Positions 1-8,366 of a stretch of DNA of 64,000 nucleotides are shown piece by piece. A program made the translations under genes and the position numbers. Under the pieces are notes generated by a model. That model was not told the origin of the DNA. It worked only from the letters and a program-made list of their open reading frames with translations, and searched no databases. The first letter of the stretch is position 1. Each line of letters begins with the position of its first letter. Where the stretch lies: positions 620,001 to 684,000 of the forward strand of contig NZ_QKKX01000009.1 of assembly GCF_003434305.1 (NCBI RefSeq), in the 5' to 3' direction. This DNA comes from Micromonospora sp. MW-13 (GTDB lineage: Bacteria > Actinomycetota > Actinomycetes > Mycobacteriales > Micromonosporaceae).

Positions 1-284
1 CGTTCAAGCAGGCCGAGTTCGACATCATGTACGGCAAGGGCATCTCCCGCGAGGGCTCGCTCATCGACGTGGGCGTGGAGCAGGCGATTATCCGCAAGTC
101 CGGAGCCTGGTACACGTACGACGGCGACCAGCTCGGCCAGGGCAAGGAGAAGGCCCGCGAGTTCCTCCGGGAGAACCCGGACGTGGCGGCCGAGATCGAG
201 AAGAAGATCCTGGAGAAGCTCGGCGTCGGGGTCGGCGCGGGCGACGCCGCCGGTGGCCCGGAGCTGCCGCCGGTCGACTTCTGA
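1..284 (+). CDS. recA: RecA recombinase, C-terminal part (5' truncated by window)
   Basis: This is the C-terminal end of RecA, the ATP-dependent strand-exchange protein that also triggers LexA self-cleavage in the SOS response. The reading frame is open from base 3. It carries the conserved run [19 protein letters not shown] followed by the [10 protein letters not shown] segment and an acidic tail ending PPVDF, as in actinobacterial RecA. Only about 94 residues are present; the ATPase core lies upstream of the window. The stop is 14 bp before the next start (recX), so the two are very probably co-transcribed, as in most actinomycetes. Confidence 0.96.
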   Translation, partial: FKQAEFDIMYGKGISREGSLIDVGVEQAIIRKSGAWYTYDGDQLGQGKEKAREFLRENPDVAAEIEKKILEKLGVGVGAGDAAGGPELPPVDF

Positions 285-298
285 CCGGGCGCTGACCC

Positions 299-991
299 GT
301 GGCAGGACGACGCGCCCGGACGGGGCGGGGTTGGGATGCCAGCCCGCCCCGGGCGGGCGACGCCGACACCCCGCCCCGTTCCCGGCGCGACCGGCGTGAT
401 CGGCCCGATCCGGAGTCCGGCGGGCAGGCCACGCCCCGGGACGAGGCCGAGGTGGCCCGGGAGATCTGCCTGCGCCAGCTCGCCCTGCGCCCGCGCACCC
501 GGGCCGAGTTGGCCACGGCGCTGGCCAAGCGGGGGATCTCCGAGGAGGTCTCCGCCGGAGTGCTCGACCGGTACGACGAGGTCGGCATCATCGACGACGC
601 GGCCTTCGCCCGGGCCTGGGTGTCCAGCCGGCACGCCGGCCGGGGGCTGGCCCGCCGGGCGCTCGCCAACGAGCTGCGCCGGCGCGGCGTGGACGGCGAG
701 GTGGCCACCGAGGCGCTCGGCGAGCTGGACGAGGAGACCGAGGCCGAGACGGCCCGGGCGCTGGTCGAGCGGAAGCTCCGCACCGCCCGGGGCGAGCCGG
801 ACGCGGTGTTCCGCCGGCTCGTCGGCATGCTCGCCCGCAAGGGCTACCCGCCCGGCGTGGCGATCCGGGCGGTGAAGGACGCGCTCGCCGCGCAGAGCGC
901 CGAGGCGGCGGAGTTCGCCGACCGGATCGACGCCGACGCGCTCGCCGACGCGGAGGGCGACATCGACCGGGACAGCCGCAGCCTCGACTGA
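299..991 (+). CDS. recX: RecX, regulator of RecA
   Basis: RecX binds RecA filaments and limits recombinase and SOS activity. The GTG start lies 14 bp after the recA stop, and no strong Shine-Dalgarno is visible, consistent with translation from a recA-recX message. The protein is 230 aa. Residues 1-50 are a Pro/Arg/Asp-rich disordered extension, longer than in many family members. After that come the three-helix RecX repeats, with the motifs AREICLRQLALRPRTRAEL, VGIIDDAAFARAWV and RGLARRALANELRRRGV. The downstream ATG at 336 belongs to another frame. Identification rests on both sequence pattern and position after recA. Confidence 0.93.
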   Translation: MAGRRARTGRGWDASPPRAGDADTPPRSRRDRRDRPDPESGGQATPRDEAEVAREICLRQLALRPRTRAELATALAKRGISEEVSAGVLDRYDEVGIIDDAAFARAWVSSRHAGRGLARRALANELRRRGVDGEVATEALGELDEETEAETARALVERKLRTARGEPDAVFRRLVGMLARKGYPPGVAIRAVKDALAAQSAEAAEFADRIDADALADAEGDIDRDSRSLD

Positions 992-1459
992 CCGGGCGCG
1001 GCCCTCGCGCGCGGGGCGAGCCGAGCGGCGCCGATGCCCCGATGGCGGGTGCGCCACGCCTCCTTTGTCCGCCGGTGTCCGAGGCCGGATCAGCTTTCGG
1101 TGACCCCTCAACTTCGCTCCGTTCGGGGGGTTTGATCATGAGTCCTTGACCAGACGGCCCCCGGAGACCTAGCCTCGCCATACAGGCTCACATTGCCCGA
1201 CCAGCGCAGGCTAAGCGCACAACATAGATCGCGTAACAGAACAGCATCACTTTGGCCGGCTCGCCGGCCTGCGGTGCCAGCTCCGGACAGGCCGGTCCGG
1301 AGCTGGTGCGACAACTGCACCCGGCCGCCGACGATGCCCGTGGGCACCGCCGGCGGTGAGAGCTACCCACGGCCAGCCGCTCAGGTCGGGCGTCTCAGAG
1401 CCGCAGCGCGCGTGCCACCGGCACGATCACTGCGGCGCGACGTTCAGGGGGAGGCGGCC
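992..1459. other. Intergenic region recX to rny leader
   Basis: No convincing gene is seen here on either strand. It contains a weak hairpin with a T-rich right flank (about 1104-1128), a plausible recX terminator, and a much stronger hairpin at 1277-1306 (listed separately). The sequence between about 1180 and 1255 is less GC-rich than its surroundings and may hold the promoter for rny. I could not pick a -10/-35 pair with confidence. Confidence 0.5.
1277..1306 (+). terminator. Perfect 12-bp hairpin upstream of rny
   Basis: Two perfect 12-base arms (CCAGCTCCGGAC and GTCCGGAGCTGG) enclose a 6-base loop, with wobble pairs extending the stem outward. It lies about 180 bp before the leader ORF and 290 bp before rny. 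No T-run follows, so it could be a recX-distal terminator, an RNA stability element or an attenuator in the rny leader. Confidence 0.5.
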
Positions 1460-1600
1460 ATGACGGGGCGGCACAGGTACACCGGTGGTCCCGGCAGGAC
1501 GGCCGTCGGTCGCGGCACACCGACGGGCGGCCGGGTCCGCCGGCACACCCCGACCCGTCGGTTCGGTTCGGCCCGCGTCGACGCGGCGGTCCGGCCGTGA
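1460..1600 (+). CDS. Possible 46-aa leader peptide coupled to rny
   Basis: A short frame starts at an ATG placed 4-5 bases after a strong purine-rich ribosome site (GGGGGAGGC, 1446-1454). It ends in a TGA that overlaps the rny GTG start (GTGA at 1597-1600). The predicted peptide is basic and Gly/Arg/Thr-rich with no recognisable domain. The good ribosome site and the overlapping stop/start are the evidence for translation. Against it stand the low-complexity composition and the lack of any known homologue that I can recall. The arrangement would couple translation of the peptide to RNase Y, which has no ribosome site of its own directly before its GTG. An alternative is that the true rny start is elsewhere and this frame is incidental. 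Confidence 0.4.
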   Translation: MTGRHRYTGGPGRTAVGRGTPTGGRVRRHTPTRRFGSARVDAAVRP

Positions 1601-3363
1601 ACGCCTTCGACGTCGTCATCCTCGCCGTGGTGCTGGTGCTGGCCGCCGTGGTCGTCGGCGCGGTGCTGGTGGGGCTGCGCACGATGCGCCGGATCAGCGC
1701 CGCCCCCCGCCCCGAGGACCCGGCCTTCATCGCCGAGAAGGACCGCCAGGAGCAGTCGCTGGCCGCGCTGCGCACCGCCGCCGACGAGGCGAACAGCACC
1801 ATCGACGTGGCCAAGTCCGCCGCCGCCGCGGCCCGCGCCGAGGCCGCCGCCGCGAAGGCCGAGGCGAAGGCGGCCCGCGCCGAGGCCCGCCGGGTGCTCG
1901 ACGACGCCCGCGCCGAGGCGGACACCGTCCTGGAGCGGGCCCACAAGCAGGCCGAGGCGGACGCCGAGCAGTTGCGCACGACGGCCCGGCGCAGCGGCGA
2001 ACGCGAGGTGGCGGTGCTCGCCGCGACCACCCGGGAACAGGCCGCAGAGGTGGAGCGGCGGGCCGCCCGGATGGACGAGCGGGAGCGGCTGCACACCGAG
2101 GAGGTGGAGCGGCTCGCCGACCGGGAGCGGCAGCTCACCGCCACCAGCGCCGCCCTGGCCGTCCGGGAGTCCGCGCTGGCCGAGCGGGAACGGGCGCTCA
2201 CCGAGGCGGAGGAGCAGCGCCGGCGGGAACTGGAGCGCGTCGCCGGGCTGACCGCCGACACCGCCCGCAGCGAGCTGATCGAGGCGATCGAGACGCAGGC
2301 CAAGCGGGAGGCCGCGCTGCTGGTCCGGGACATCGAGTCCGACGCCCGCAACACCGCCGAGCAGCGCGCCCGGCACATCGTCGTGGACGCCATCCAGCGG
2401 GTGGCCAGCGAGCAGACCGCGGAGAGCGTGGTCAGCGTCCTGCACCTGCCCGGGGACGAGATGAAGGGGCGGATCATCGGCCGGGAGGGCCGCAACATCC
2501 GCGCCTTCGAGTCGGTCACCGGGGTCAACCTGATCATCGACGACACACCCGAGGCGGTGCTGCTGTCCTGCTTCGACCCGGTGCGGCGCGAGGTCGGCCG
2601 GCTCACCCTGGAGAAGCTGGTGCTCGACGGGCGGATCCACCCGCACCGGATCGAGGAGGTCTACGACCTGGCCCGTCAGGAGGTGGAGCAGCTCTGCCGC
2701 CGGGCCGCCGAGGACGCCCTCGTCGAGGTCGGCATCACCGAGATCCACGACGAGATGGTCACCCTGCTCGGCCGGCTGCGCTACCGCACCTCGTACGGGC
2801 AGAACGTGCTCAAGCACCTCGTCGAGACCGCGCACATCGCCGGGATCATGGCCGCCGAGCTGCGGCTGGACGTGCCGACGATCAAGCGCTCGGCGTTCCT
2901 GCACGACATCGGCAAGGCGCTCACCCACGAGGTGGAGGGCAGCCACGCCATCATCGGCGCCGACCTGGCCCGCAAGTACGGCGAGAGTGAGGACGTCGTC
3001 CACGCCATCGAGGCGCACCACAACGAGGTGCCGCCGCAGACCATCGAGGCCGTCCTCACCCAGGCCTCCGACGCCTGCTCCGGTGGCCGGCCGGGGGCGC
3101 GGCGGGAGAGCCTGGAGGCGTACGTCAAGCGGCTGGAGCGGATCGAGGAGATCGCGGCCGGGAAGCTCGGCGTGGAGAAGGTCTTCGCCATGCAGGCGGG
3201 CCGGGAGATCCGGGTGATGGTCAAGCCCGACGACGTCGACGACATCGGTGCGGCGGTGCTGGCCCGGGACGTGGCCAAGCAGATCGAGGAGGAGCTGACC
3301 TACCCGGGCCAGATCCGGGTGACCGTGGTGCGCGAGTCCCGGGTCACCGAGATCGCCCGCTGA
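1597..3363 (+). CDS. rny: Ribonuclease Y
   Basis: RNase Y is a membrane-anchored endoribonuclease that starts mRNA decay. The 588-aa protein has the full family architecture. An N-terminal transmembrane helix occupies residues 7-28. A long charged coiled coil runs from about 45 to 230. A KH domain carries the GRIIGREGRNIRAFE motif near residue 290, and an HD domain has HDIGKA near 430 and the later EAHHNEVPP segment. The GTG start overlaps the stop of the possible leader peptide. The gene is convergent with the gluABCD operon, and a strong hairpin separates them. In many relatives this gene lies directly in the recX region, so its position is normal. Confidence 0.95.
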   Translation: MNAFDVVILAVVLVLAAVVVGAVLVGLRTMRRISAAPRPEDPAFIAEKDRQEQSLAALRTAADEANSTIDVAKSAAAAARAEAAAAKAEAKAARAEARRVLDDARAEADTVLERAHKQAEADAEQLRTTARRSGEREVAVLAATTREQAAEVERRAARMDERERLHTEEVERLADRERQLTATSAALAVRESALAERERALTEAEEQRRRELERVAGLTADTARSELIEAIETQAKREAALLVRDIESDARNTAEQRARHIVVDAIQRVASEQTAESVVSVLHLPGDEMKGRIIGREGRNIRAFESVTGVNLIIDDTPEAVLLSCFDPVRREVGRLTLEKLVLDGRIHPHRIEEVYDLARQEVEQLCRRAAEDALVEVGITEIHDEMVTLLGRLRYRTSYGQNVLKHLVETAHIAGIMAAELRLDVPTIKRSAFLHDIGKALTHEVEGSHAIIGADLARKYGESEDVVHAIEAHHNEVPPQTIEAVLTQASDACSGGRPGARRESLEAYVKRLERIEEIAAGKLGVEKVFAMQAGREIRVMVKPDDVDDIGAAVLARDVAKQIEEELTYPGQIRVTVVRESRVTEIAR

Positions 3364-3524
3364 GAGCGGGAACGGGTGAGGGGCCCAGCCGGCACCACGG
3401 CTTCCCCGCCCCGTCCACCGCTCCGGGCGGGAGTGGCGGCCTCGGGTGGAGTGGTGGAGTCGCTCGGGGCGCCCCTGCGCGGTCAGGGGCACCGAGCGCG
3501 CCCGGCCGACCAGTCTCCAAGGCG

Positions 3525-3562
3525 AGTCGGGCGACGCGCGAGTCCTCGCGCGTCGCCCGACT
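3525..3562. terminator. Bidirectional terminator between rny and gluD
   Basis: A perfect 17-bp stem with a 4-base loop (arms beginning AGTCGGGCGACG and ending CGTCGCCCGACT) lies between two convergent genes. It can terminate rny on the plus strand and gluD on the minus strand. Confidence 0.85.
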
Positions 3563-3576
3563 TGCTGCTGGAGCCC

Positions 3577-4461
3577 TCAGCCCTGTGGCTCGACCACGGC
3601 CGGTCCGCCCACCTGGTTCGAGCTCGGGGCGGCCTGCTTCGACACCCGGAAGGCCCGTCGCCGGGCCCGGCCGTCCAGCCAGTTCGCCAGCAGGGTGAGC
3701 AGCGTATTGATCACGATGTAGATCGCGGCGACGACCATCGCGGCGGCGACCACGTTGCCGTAGTTGGCGGCAAGGTCGTTCACGCCGCGTTGCAGCAGCT
3801 CGGGGAAGGCCACGATGTAGCCGAGCGCGGTGTCCTTCAGCAGCACCACGAGCTGGCTGACGATCACCGGCAGCATCGCCCGGGCCGCCTGGGGGATCAG
3901 GATCAGGCGCATCACCTGGGCCTTGCGCATACCCACCGCGTACGCCGCCTCGGACTGGCCTCCTGGGATCGACCGGATGCCGGCGCGGAACGCCTCGGTG
4001 AGGACCGATCCGTTGTACAGCGTCAGACCGATGACCACGGACCAGAACGCCGAGACCGGACGCTGGATGAGGAACGGCACGCCGTAGAAGATGAAGAAGA
4101 TCATCAGAAGCAGCGGTACGGCGCGGAAGAACTCCACGACCGCACCCGAGGGCACCCGGATCCACCGGTGGTCGGAGAGCCGGCCCACGGCGAAGACGAT
4201 GCCGAAGGCGAGGGACAGGACCATCCCGGTGCCGGCCGCGAGCAGGGTCTGCTGGAGGCCGGGGACGATGAACTGGGTCCAGGTCTTCGCCTCGGTGAAC
4301 GGCTTCCAGAGGTTGGCCTCCCACTGGCCGGCCTCGTCGAACTTGCGGTAGATCCACCAGAGCAGCGCGACCAGACCGACGCCGAAGACCACGCTGAGCA
4401 CCGCGTTGCGGATACGGGCCCGCGGCCCCGGGTGGTCGTAGAGGACGTTGCTGGTGCTCAT
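3577..4461 (-). CDS. gluD: Glutamate-type ABC transporter permease GluD
   Basis: This is the second inner-membrane permease of a polar amino acid (glutamate/glutamine type) ABC importer. The 294-aa protein has a short cytoplasmic N-terminus, a first membrane helix near 22-40, and the HisM-type permease core with several helices. The EAA-loop signature (GQSEAAYAVGMRKAQVMRLILIP) contacts the ATPase. A hydrophilic tail follows residue 265. Its ATG overlaps the stop of gluC by one base (TGATG), so the two permeases are translationally coupled. It is the last gene of the operon and runs into the bidirectional hairpin. Substrate assignment is inferred from the binding protein. Confidence 0.9.
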   Translation of the reverse strand: MSTSNVLYDHPGPRARIRNAVLSVVFGVGLVALLWWIYRKFDEAGQWEANLWKPFTEAKTWTQFIVPGLQQTLLAAGTGMVLSLAFGIVFAVGRLSDHRWIRVPSGAVVEFFRAVPLLLMIFFIFYGVPFLIQRPVSAFWSVVIGLTLYNGSVLTEAFRAGIRSIPGGQSEAAYAVGMRKAQVMRLILIPQAARAMLPVIVSQLVVLLKDTALGYIVAFPELLQRGVNDLAANYGNVVAAAMVVAAIYIVINTLLTLLANWLDGRARRRAFRVSKQAAPSSNQVGGPAVVEPQG

Positions 4462-5135
4462 CAGCGCTTCACCGCCAGTCGGTTGGCCAGCCAGCCGAAG
4501 AAGTAGCCGGTGGGAATCAGGAGCGCGGCGAACGTGCCGGCGAAGACCGCGAAGATCGCGATGACCGCGTCACCGTTGCTGTTGATCAGGTCCTTCATCA
4601 CGCTGGAGGACTCCATCAGCCCGATCGTGCCGACGATCGTGGCGTTCTTGCAGAGCGCGATGAGGACGCTGCCCAGCGGGGCCACGACGGCCCGGCCGGC
4701 CTGGGGCAGCACCACGATCCGCAGGGTCTGGAAGAAGGTGAGCCCGATCGCCCGGGCGGCCTCCGCCTGTCCGTTCGGCACCGTGTTGATGCCGGAACGC
4801 ACGGCTTCGCAGACGAACGACGCGGTGTAGACGGAGAGGCCGACGACGCCGAGCCAGTAGTTGTTCAGGTCCAGGTCATCGGCCAGGCTGAGCCCGAGCG
4901 TGGAGAAGAGGCCGAAGTAGCAGAAGAAGATGATCAGGGTCAGCGGGGTGTTGCGGAAGATGTTGACCCAGGCCGTGCCGAAGCCGCGCAGCACCGGCAC
5001 GGGGGAGACCCGGAACGCGGCGAGCAGCACGCCGAGCAGCAACGCGAGGACCGCCGCGGCACCGGTCAGCTTGAGGATCCAGAGAAAGCCCGACACGTAC
5101 GCGTCGAAGTTGGCCTGGTCAGCGAATACGTGCAT
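4461..5135 (-). CDS. gluC: Glutamate-type ABC transporter permease GluC
   Basis: This is the first permease subunit of the polar amino acid importer, 224 aa. It has a periplasm-facing N-terminus, membrane helices from about residue 15, and the conserved permease loop GQAEAARAIGLTFFQTLRIV that docks on GluA. A GGGAG ribosome site sits 7 bases before the ATG. It follows gluB after an 80-bp gap that contains a strong hairpin, and it overlaps gluD by one base. It should form a heterodimeric channel with GluD. Confidence 0.9.
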   Translation of the reverse strand: MHVFADQANFDAYVSGFLWILKLTGAAAVLALLLGVLLAAFRVSPVPVLRGFGTAWVNIFRNTPLTLIIFFCYFGLFSTLGLSLADDLDLNNYWLGVVGLSVYTASFVCEAVRSGINTVPNGQAEAARAIGLTFFQTLRIVVLPQAGRAVVAPLGSVLIALCKNATIVGTIGLMESSSVMKDLINSNGDAVIAIFAVFAGTFAALLIPTGYFFGWLANRLAVKR

Positions 5136-5174
5136 GCGTCGACTCCCGGGGCACGTTGTCGGCGTCGTGACAGA

Positions 5175-5208
5175 CCGGGGCCGGCACCGTCACCGGTGCC
5201 GGCCCCGG
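5175..5208 (-). terminator. Intercistronic hairpin after gluB
   Basis: A perfect 15-bp stem (core GGCCGGCACCG / CGGTGCCGGCC) with a TCAC loop lies between the binding-protein gene and the permease genes. Such hairpins commonly give partial termination or 3' protection. That would make the binding protein more abundant than the permeases, which fits binding-protein-dependent transporters. Confidence 0.75.
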
Positions 5209-5214
5209 AACCAG

Positions 5215-6078
5215 TCAGACGCTGCCGCAGTTGGTCAGCTTGGTGGTGTCCAGCTCGGGCGCGGCCTTGCCGCTCTTGCCCAGCGTGGAGTCCCAGGCGG
5301 TCTTGTAGGTGCCGTCCGAGGCGGCGGCCTTGAGGATTTCGTTGACCTTCTCGCAGCCTTCCTTGTCGTCTTTCTTCAGGCCGATGCCGTAGGGCTCGGA
5401 GGAGAAGGGCTTACCCACCACCTTGAACTTGCCGACGTACTGCGTCTGCGCGGCGTAGCCGGCGAGGATGATGTCGTCGGTGGTGACGGCGTCGACCTTG
5501 CCGTTCTCCAGCAGCGGCAGGCACTTCGAGTACGAGTCGAACTGCTGGAGATCGGCCTTCGGGTGCTCCTGCTGAATCCGCTTGGCCGGGGTGGACCCGG
5601 TCACCGAGCAGACCGTCTTGCCGTCCAGCGCCTCCGGGCCAGCGAGGGTCGAGTCCGCCTTGACCAGCAGGTCCTGGCCGGCGATGAAGTACGGGCCGGC
5701 GAAGTTGATCTTCTGCTTGCGCTCGTCGTTGATCGTGTACGTCGCCACGACCAGGTCGACGGTGCCCTGCTGGATGAAGGGCTCGCGGTTGGCGGAGACC
5801 GTGGTCTTCCACTCGATGTTGGCGGCCTCGACACCCAGGCCCTTGGCGATGATCTTGGCGATCTCGACGTCGAAGCCCTCGTAGGTGCTGCCCGTCTGCA
5901 GGCCCAGCCCTGGCTGGTCGGCCTTGACGCCGATGACCAGCTTCTTCTGGCTCTGCGCCTTGCCGACAAGGCCCTTGCTGCCCGAGCCGCTGCCGTCGCC
6001 GTCGTCGCCTCCGCAGGCGGTCATTCCCAGTGCAAGGGTGGCCGCCGCGGCTACTGCCGCCACGCGCTTGATACGCAT
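5215..6078 (-). CDS. gluB: Glutamate-binding lipoprotein GluB
   Basis: This is the extracellular solute-binding protein of the importer (SBP_bac_3 family), 287 aa. A lipoprotein signal peptide ends in the lipobox MTAC with the lipidated Cys at about residue 22, followed by an Asp/Gly/Ser linker. The mature domain has the GluB-like run GVKADQPGLGLQ and the GFDVEIAKIIAKGLG motif. The start chosen is the ATG at 6078, because GAAGGAG lies 6 bases upstream. The ATG two codons earlier (6084) directly abuts that site and is less likely. Three Cys (mature) may form disulfides. The specificity for glutamate is family inference; aspartate or glutamine are possible. Confidence 0.9.
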   Translation of the reverse strand: MRIKRVAAVAAAATLALGMTACGGDDGDGSGSGSKGLVGKAQSQKKLVIGVKADQPGLGLQTGSTYEGFDVEIAKIIAKGLGVEAANIEWKTTVSANREPFIQQGTVDLVVATYTINDERKQKINFAGPYFIAGQDLLVKADSTLAGPEALDGKTVCSVTGSTPAKRIQQEHPKADLQQFDSYSKCLPLLENGKVDAVTTDDIILAGYAAQTQYVGKFKVVGKPFSSEPYGIGLKKDDKEGCEKVNEILKAAASDGTYKTAWDSTLGKSGKAAPELDTTKLTNCGSV

Positions 6079-6134
6079 ACTCATCTCCTTCTCGACGGAG
6101 CCCGCCGGGGGGCGGAGTGCTCCGGTACGGACGC

Positions 6135-6881
6135 CTAGTGCGTGAGGATCTTGGAGAGGAAGTCCTTGGCCCGCTCGCTGCGCGGGTTGCCGAAGAACTC
6201 GGTCGGCGAAGCGTCCTCGACCAGCTTGCCGTCGGCCATGAAGATGACCCGGTTGGCCGCGTGCCGGGCGAAGCCCATCTCGTGGGTGACCACGACCATG
6301 GTCATGCCCTCGCGGGCCAGCGAGGTCATCACGTCCAGCACCTCGCCCACCATCTCCGGGTCGAGCGCGCTGGTCGGCTCGTCGAAGAGCATCGCCTTGG
6401 GCTGCATGGCCAGTGCGCGGGCGATCGCCACCCGCTGCTGCTGGCCGCCGGAGAGCTGGGCGGGGAACTTGTCGGCCTGGTTGGCGATGCCCACCCGGTC
6501 CAGCAGGGCCAGCCCGCGCTCGCGCGCGCTGGCCGCCTTCTCCTTGCGGACCTTGACGGGGCCCAGGGTGACGTTCTCCAGGATGGTCTTGTGCGCGAAG
6601 AGGTTGAACGACTGGAACACCATGCCGACCTCGCTGCGCAGCCTGGCCAGCGCCTTTCCTTCGGCCGGCAACGGCTGGCCGTCGAAGGTGATGGTGCCGG
6701 AGCTGATCGGCTCCAGGCGGTTGATCGTGCGGCACAGGGTCGACTTCCCGGAGCCGGACGGGCCGATCACCACGACCACCTCGCCCTTGCCGACGGAGAG
6801 CGAGACGTCGTCCAGCACGTGCAGCGGCCCGAACCACTTGTTGACCGAGTCCAGCACGATGAGCGGTTCGCCCGTCGTCAC
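6135..6881 (-). CDS. gluA: Glutamate-type ABC transporter ATPase GluA
   Basis: This is the cytoplasmic ATPase that powers the importer. All ABC motifs are present: Walker [11 protein letters not shown]-loop FQSFNLF, signature LSGGQQQ, Walker [12 protein letters not shown] and the H-loop VVVTHEMG. The start is uncertain. The GTG at 6881 gives the usual family N-terminus ([12 protein letters not shown]) and has a purine-rich GGGACGG upstream. A GTG at 6905 would add 8 residues. A TACAGT hexamer on the minus strand (6942-6947) is a candidate -10 for the operon. It is the first gene of gluA-gluB-gluC-gluD and is divergent from selD. Confidence 0.9.
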   Translation of the reverse strand: MTTGEPLIVLDSVNKWFGPLHVLDDVSLSVGKGEVVVVIGPSGSGKSTLCRTINRLEPISSGTITFDGQPLPAEGKALARLRSEVGMVFQSFNLFAHKTILENVTLGPVKVRKEKAASARERGLALLDRVGIANQADKFPAQLSGGQQQRVAIARALAMQPKAMLFDEPTSALDPEMVGEVLDVMTSLAREGMTMVVVTHEMGFARHAANRVIFMADGKLVEDASPTEFFGNPRSERAKDFLSKILTH

Positions 6882-7086
6882 GTCGTCCACCGTCCCTGTC
6901 GTCACGTACGCCAGTGGAGTCGGATGACCCCCGGTCCGGCCACTGTAGGCGGGGTGACATGGTGGAATGCCGCTGATCTGGTCACGGTGCGGTAACACCG
7001 GTAACGATCGTCGTCAGGGGCCCGAATTCCGGAGCCGGTCGGCCGGTCCGGTGGCGGGGGCCCCGTCGCGTGGGGATCATGTGGGG

Positions 7087-8076
7087 ATGACCGAACCGGT
7101 GCGCCTGACCGACTACGCCCGCGGCGGCGGGTGCGCGTGCAAGATCCCGCCCGGCGAGCTGGAGGCGATGGTGGCCGGGCTCGGCCCCGCCAGCGGCACG
7201 GCCGAGCTGCTGGTCGGCCTGGACCACGGCGACGACGCCGCGGTGGTCCGCCTCGACGAGCGGACCGGCCTAGTCAGCACCGCCGACTTCTTCACCCCGG
7301 TCGTCGACGACGCGTACGACTGGGGCCGGATCGCCGCCGCGAACGCGCTCTCCGACGTGTACGCCATGGGGGGCACCCCGCTCGTCGGGCTCAACCTGCT
7401 CTGCTGGCCCCGCGAGCGGCTGCCGCTGGAACTGGCCCGGGAGGTGCTGCGCGGCGGCCAGGACGTGGCCCGGGCGGCCGGCTGCCACCTGGCCGGCGGG
7501 CACAGCGTCGACGACGACGGCCCGAAGTACGGCCTCGCGGTCACCGGCGTGGTCCGGCCCGAGGAGCTGATCACCCTGGACGCCGGCCGGGCCGGGCTGC
7601 CGTTGTCGCTGACCAAGCCGCTCGGCGTCGGGGTGCTCAACACCCGACACAAGGCCACCGGGGAGCGGTTCGCCGAGGCGGTCGCCTCGATGGCGGCGCT
7701 GAACCGGGACGCCGCCCGCGCGGCGGTCGCCGCCGGGGTCCGCTGCGGCACCGACGTGACCGGGTTCGGGCTGCTCGGGCACGCCTCGAAGCTGGCCCGG
7801 GCCAGCCGGCTCACGGTGGCGATCGACGCCGCCCGGGTGCCGTACCTGCCAGGCGCGCGGGAGGCCGTCCGCGACGGGTACGTCAGCGGCGGTACCCGCC
7901 GCAACCTGGACTGGGTCGTGCCGTGGACGGACTTCGGCGCGGCCGGCGAGGCGGAGCGGCTGCTGCTGGCCGACGCCCAGACCTCGGGCGGGCTGCTGGT
8001 CGCCGGCGAGCTGCCGGGGGCCACGGTGATCGGCGAGTTGCTGCCGCGCGGCGAGCACCTCGTCGTGCTGCGCTGA
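7087..8076 (+). CDS. selD: Selenophosphate synthase SelD
   Basis: SelD makes selenophosphate from selenide and ATP. Selenophosphate supplies selenocysteine synthesis and tRNA 2-selenouridine. The 329-aa protein has the catalytic loop GGGCACK, in which Cys16 and Lys19 correspond to the essential Cys17 and Lys20 of E. coli SelD. It is therefore a Cys form, not a selenoprotein. The AIRS-type ATP-binding fold follows, with metal-binding DHGDDAAVV and the glycine-rich GGHSVDDDGPKYGLAVTG. The ATG at 7087 lies just after a GTGGGG stretch. No selA, selB or selenoprotein gene is visible nearby, so the downstream pathway cannot be read from this window. Confidence 0.93.
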   Translation: MTEPVRLTDYARGGGCACKIPPGELEAMVAGLGPASGTAELLVGLDHGDDAAVVRLDERTGLVSTADFFTPVVDDAYDWGRIAAANALSDVYAMGGTPLVGLNLLCWPRERLPLELAREVLRGGQDVARAAGCHLAGGHSVDDDGPKYGLAVTGVVRPEELITLDAGRAGLPLSLTKPLGVGVLNTRHKATGERFAEAVASMAALNRDAARAAVAAGVRCGTDVTGFGLLGHASKLARASRLTVAIDAARVPYLPGAREAVRDGYVSGGTRRNLDWVVPWTDFGAAGEAERLLLADAQTSGGLLVAGELPGATVIGELLPRGEHLVVLR

Positions 8077-8096
8077 GCCGGGCCGGGCAGGTCGCC

Positions 8097-8155
8097 GAGC
8101 CGGGCAATGGTGCCGGGCCGGGCCTAGCCGGGCCGGGTAATGGTGCCGGGCCGGA
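8097..8155. repeat. Short degenerate tandem repeat after selD
   Basis: Two near-copies of an AGCCGGG...AATGGTGCCGGGCCGG unit (about 28 and 31 bp) lie 20 bp after the selD stop, preceded by a partial third. The units are GC-rich and self-complementary (CCGG clusters). They probably act as transcription-end structure or are slippage products. Confidence 0.55.
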
Positions 8156-8366
8156 GTGGAGTGGGTGGGGTGTCGGGGTGCCGGACGGGCAACAATACCC
8201 GATAAACTGTCATCTTCCCGCCACTCTCCGCGATGGCGGGTCAGGAAATTTTGCCCGGAATGGTCACAGACCGGTAACTTGCCCCCGGCTGAGGTCATAT
8301 GCCCCCCACCATCGTCATTAAGGCCCGATCCGGAGGCCGGTGGGACGAACGCAGCGAGGAGGCGGC

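Noticed and set aside
5215..6960. Single long minus-strand frame joining gluB with upstream sequence
   Set aside because: The upstream part is an out-of-frame reading of gluA; the lipoprotein signal and ribosome site place the start at 6078.
7087..7150. SelD as a selenoprotein
   Set aside because: The catalytic position is a Cys codon in GGGCACK; no in-frame TGA occurs there.
8097..8155. Repeats after selD as a CRISPR array
   Set aside because: Only two or three degenerate units with no spacers of regular length and no cas genes in the window.
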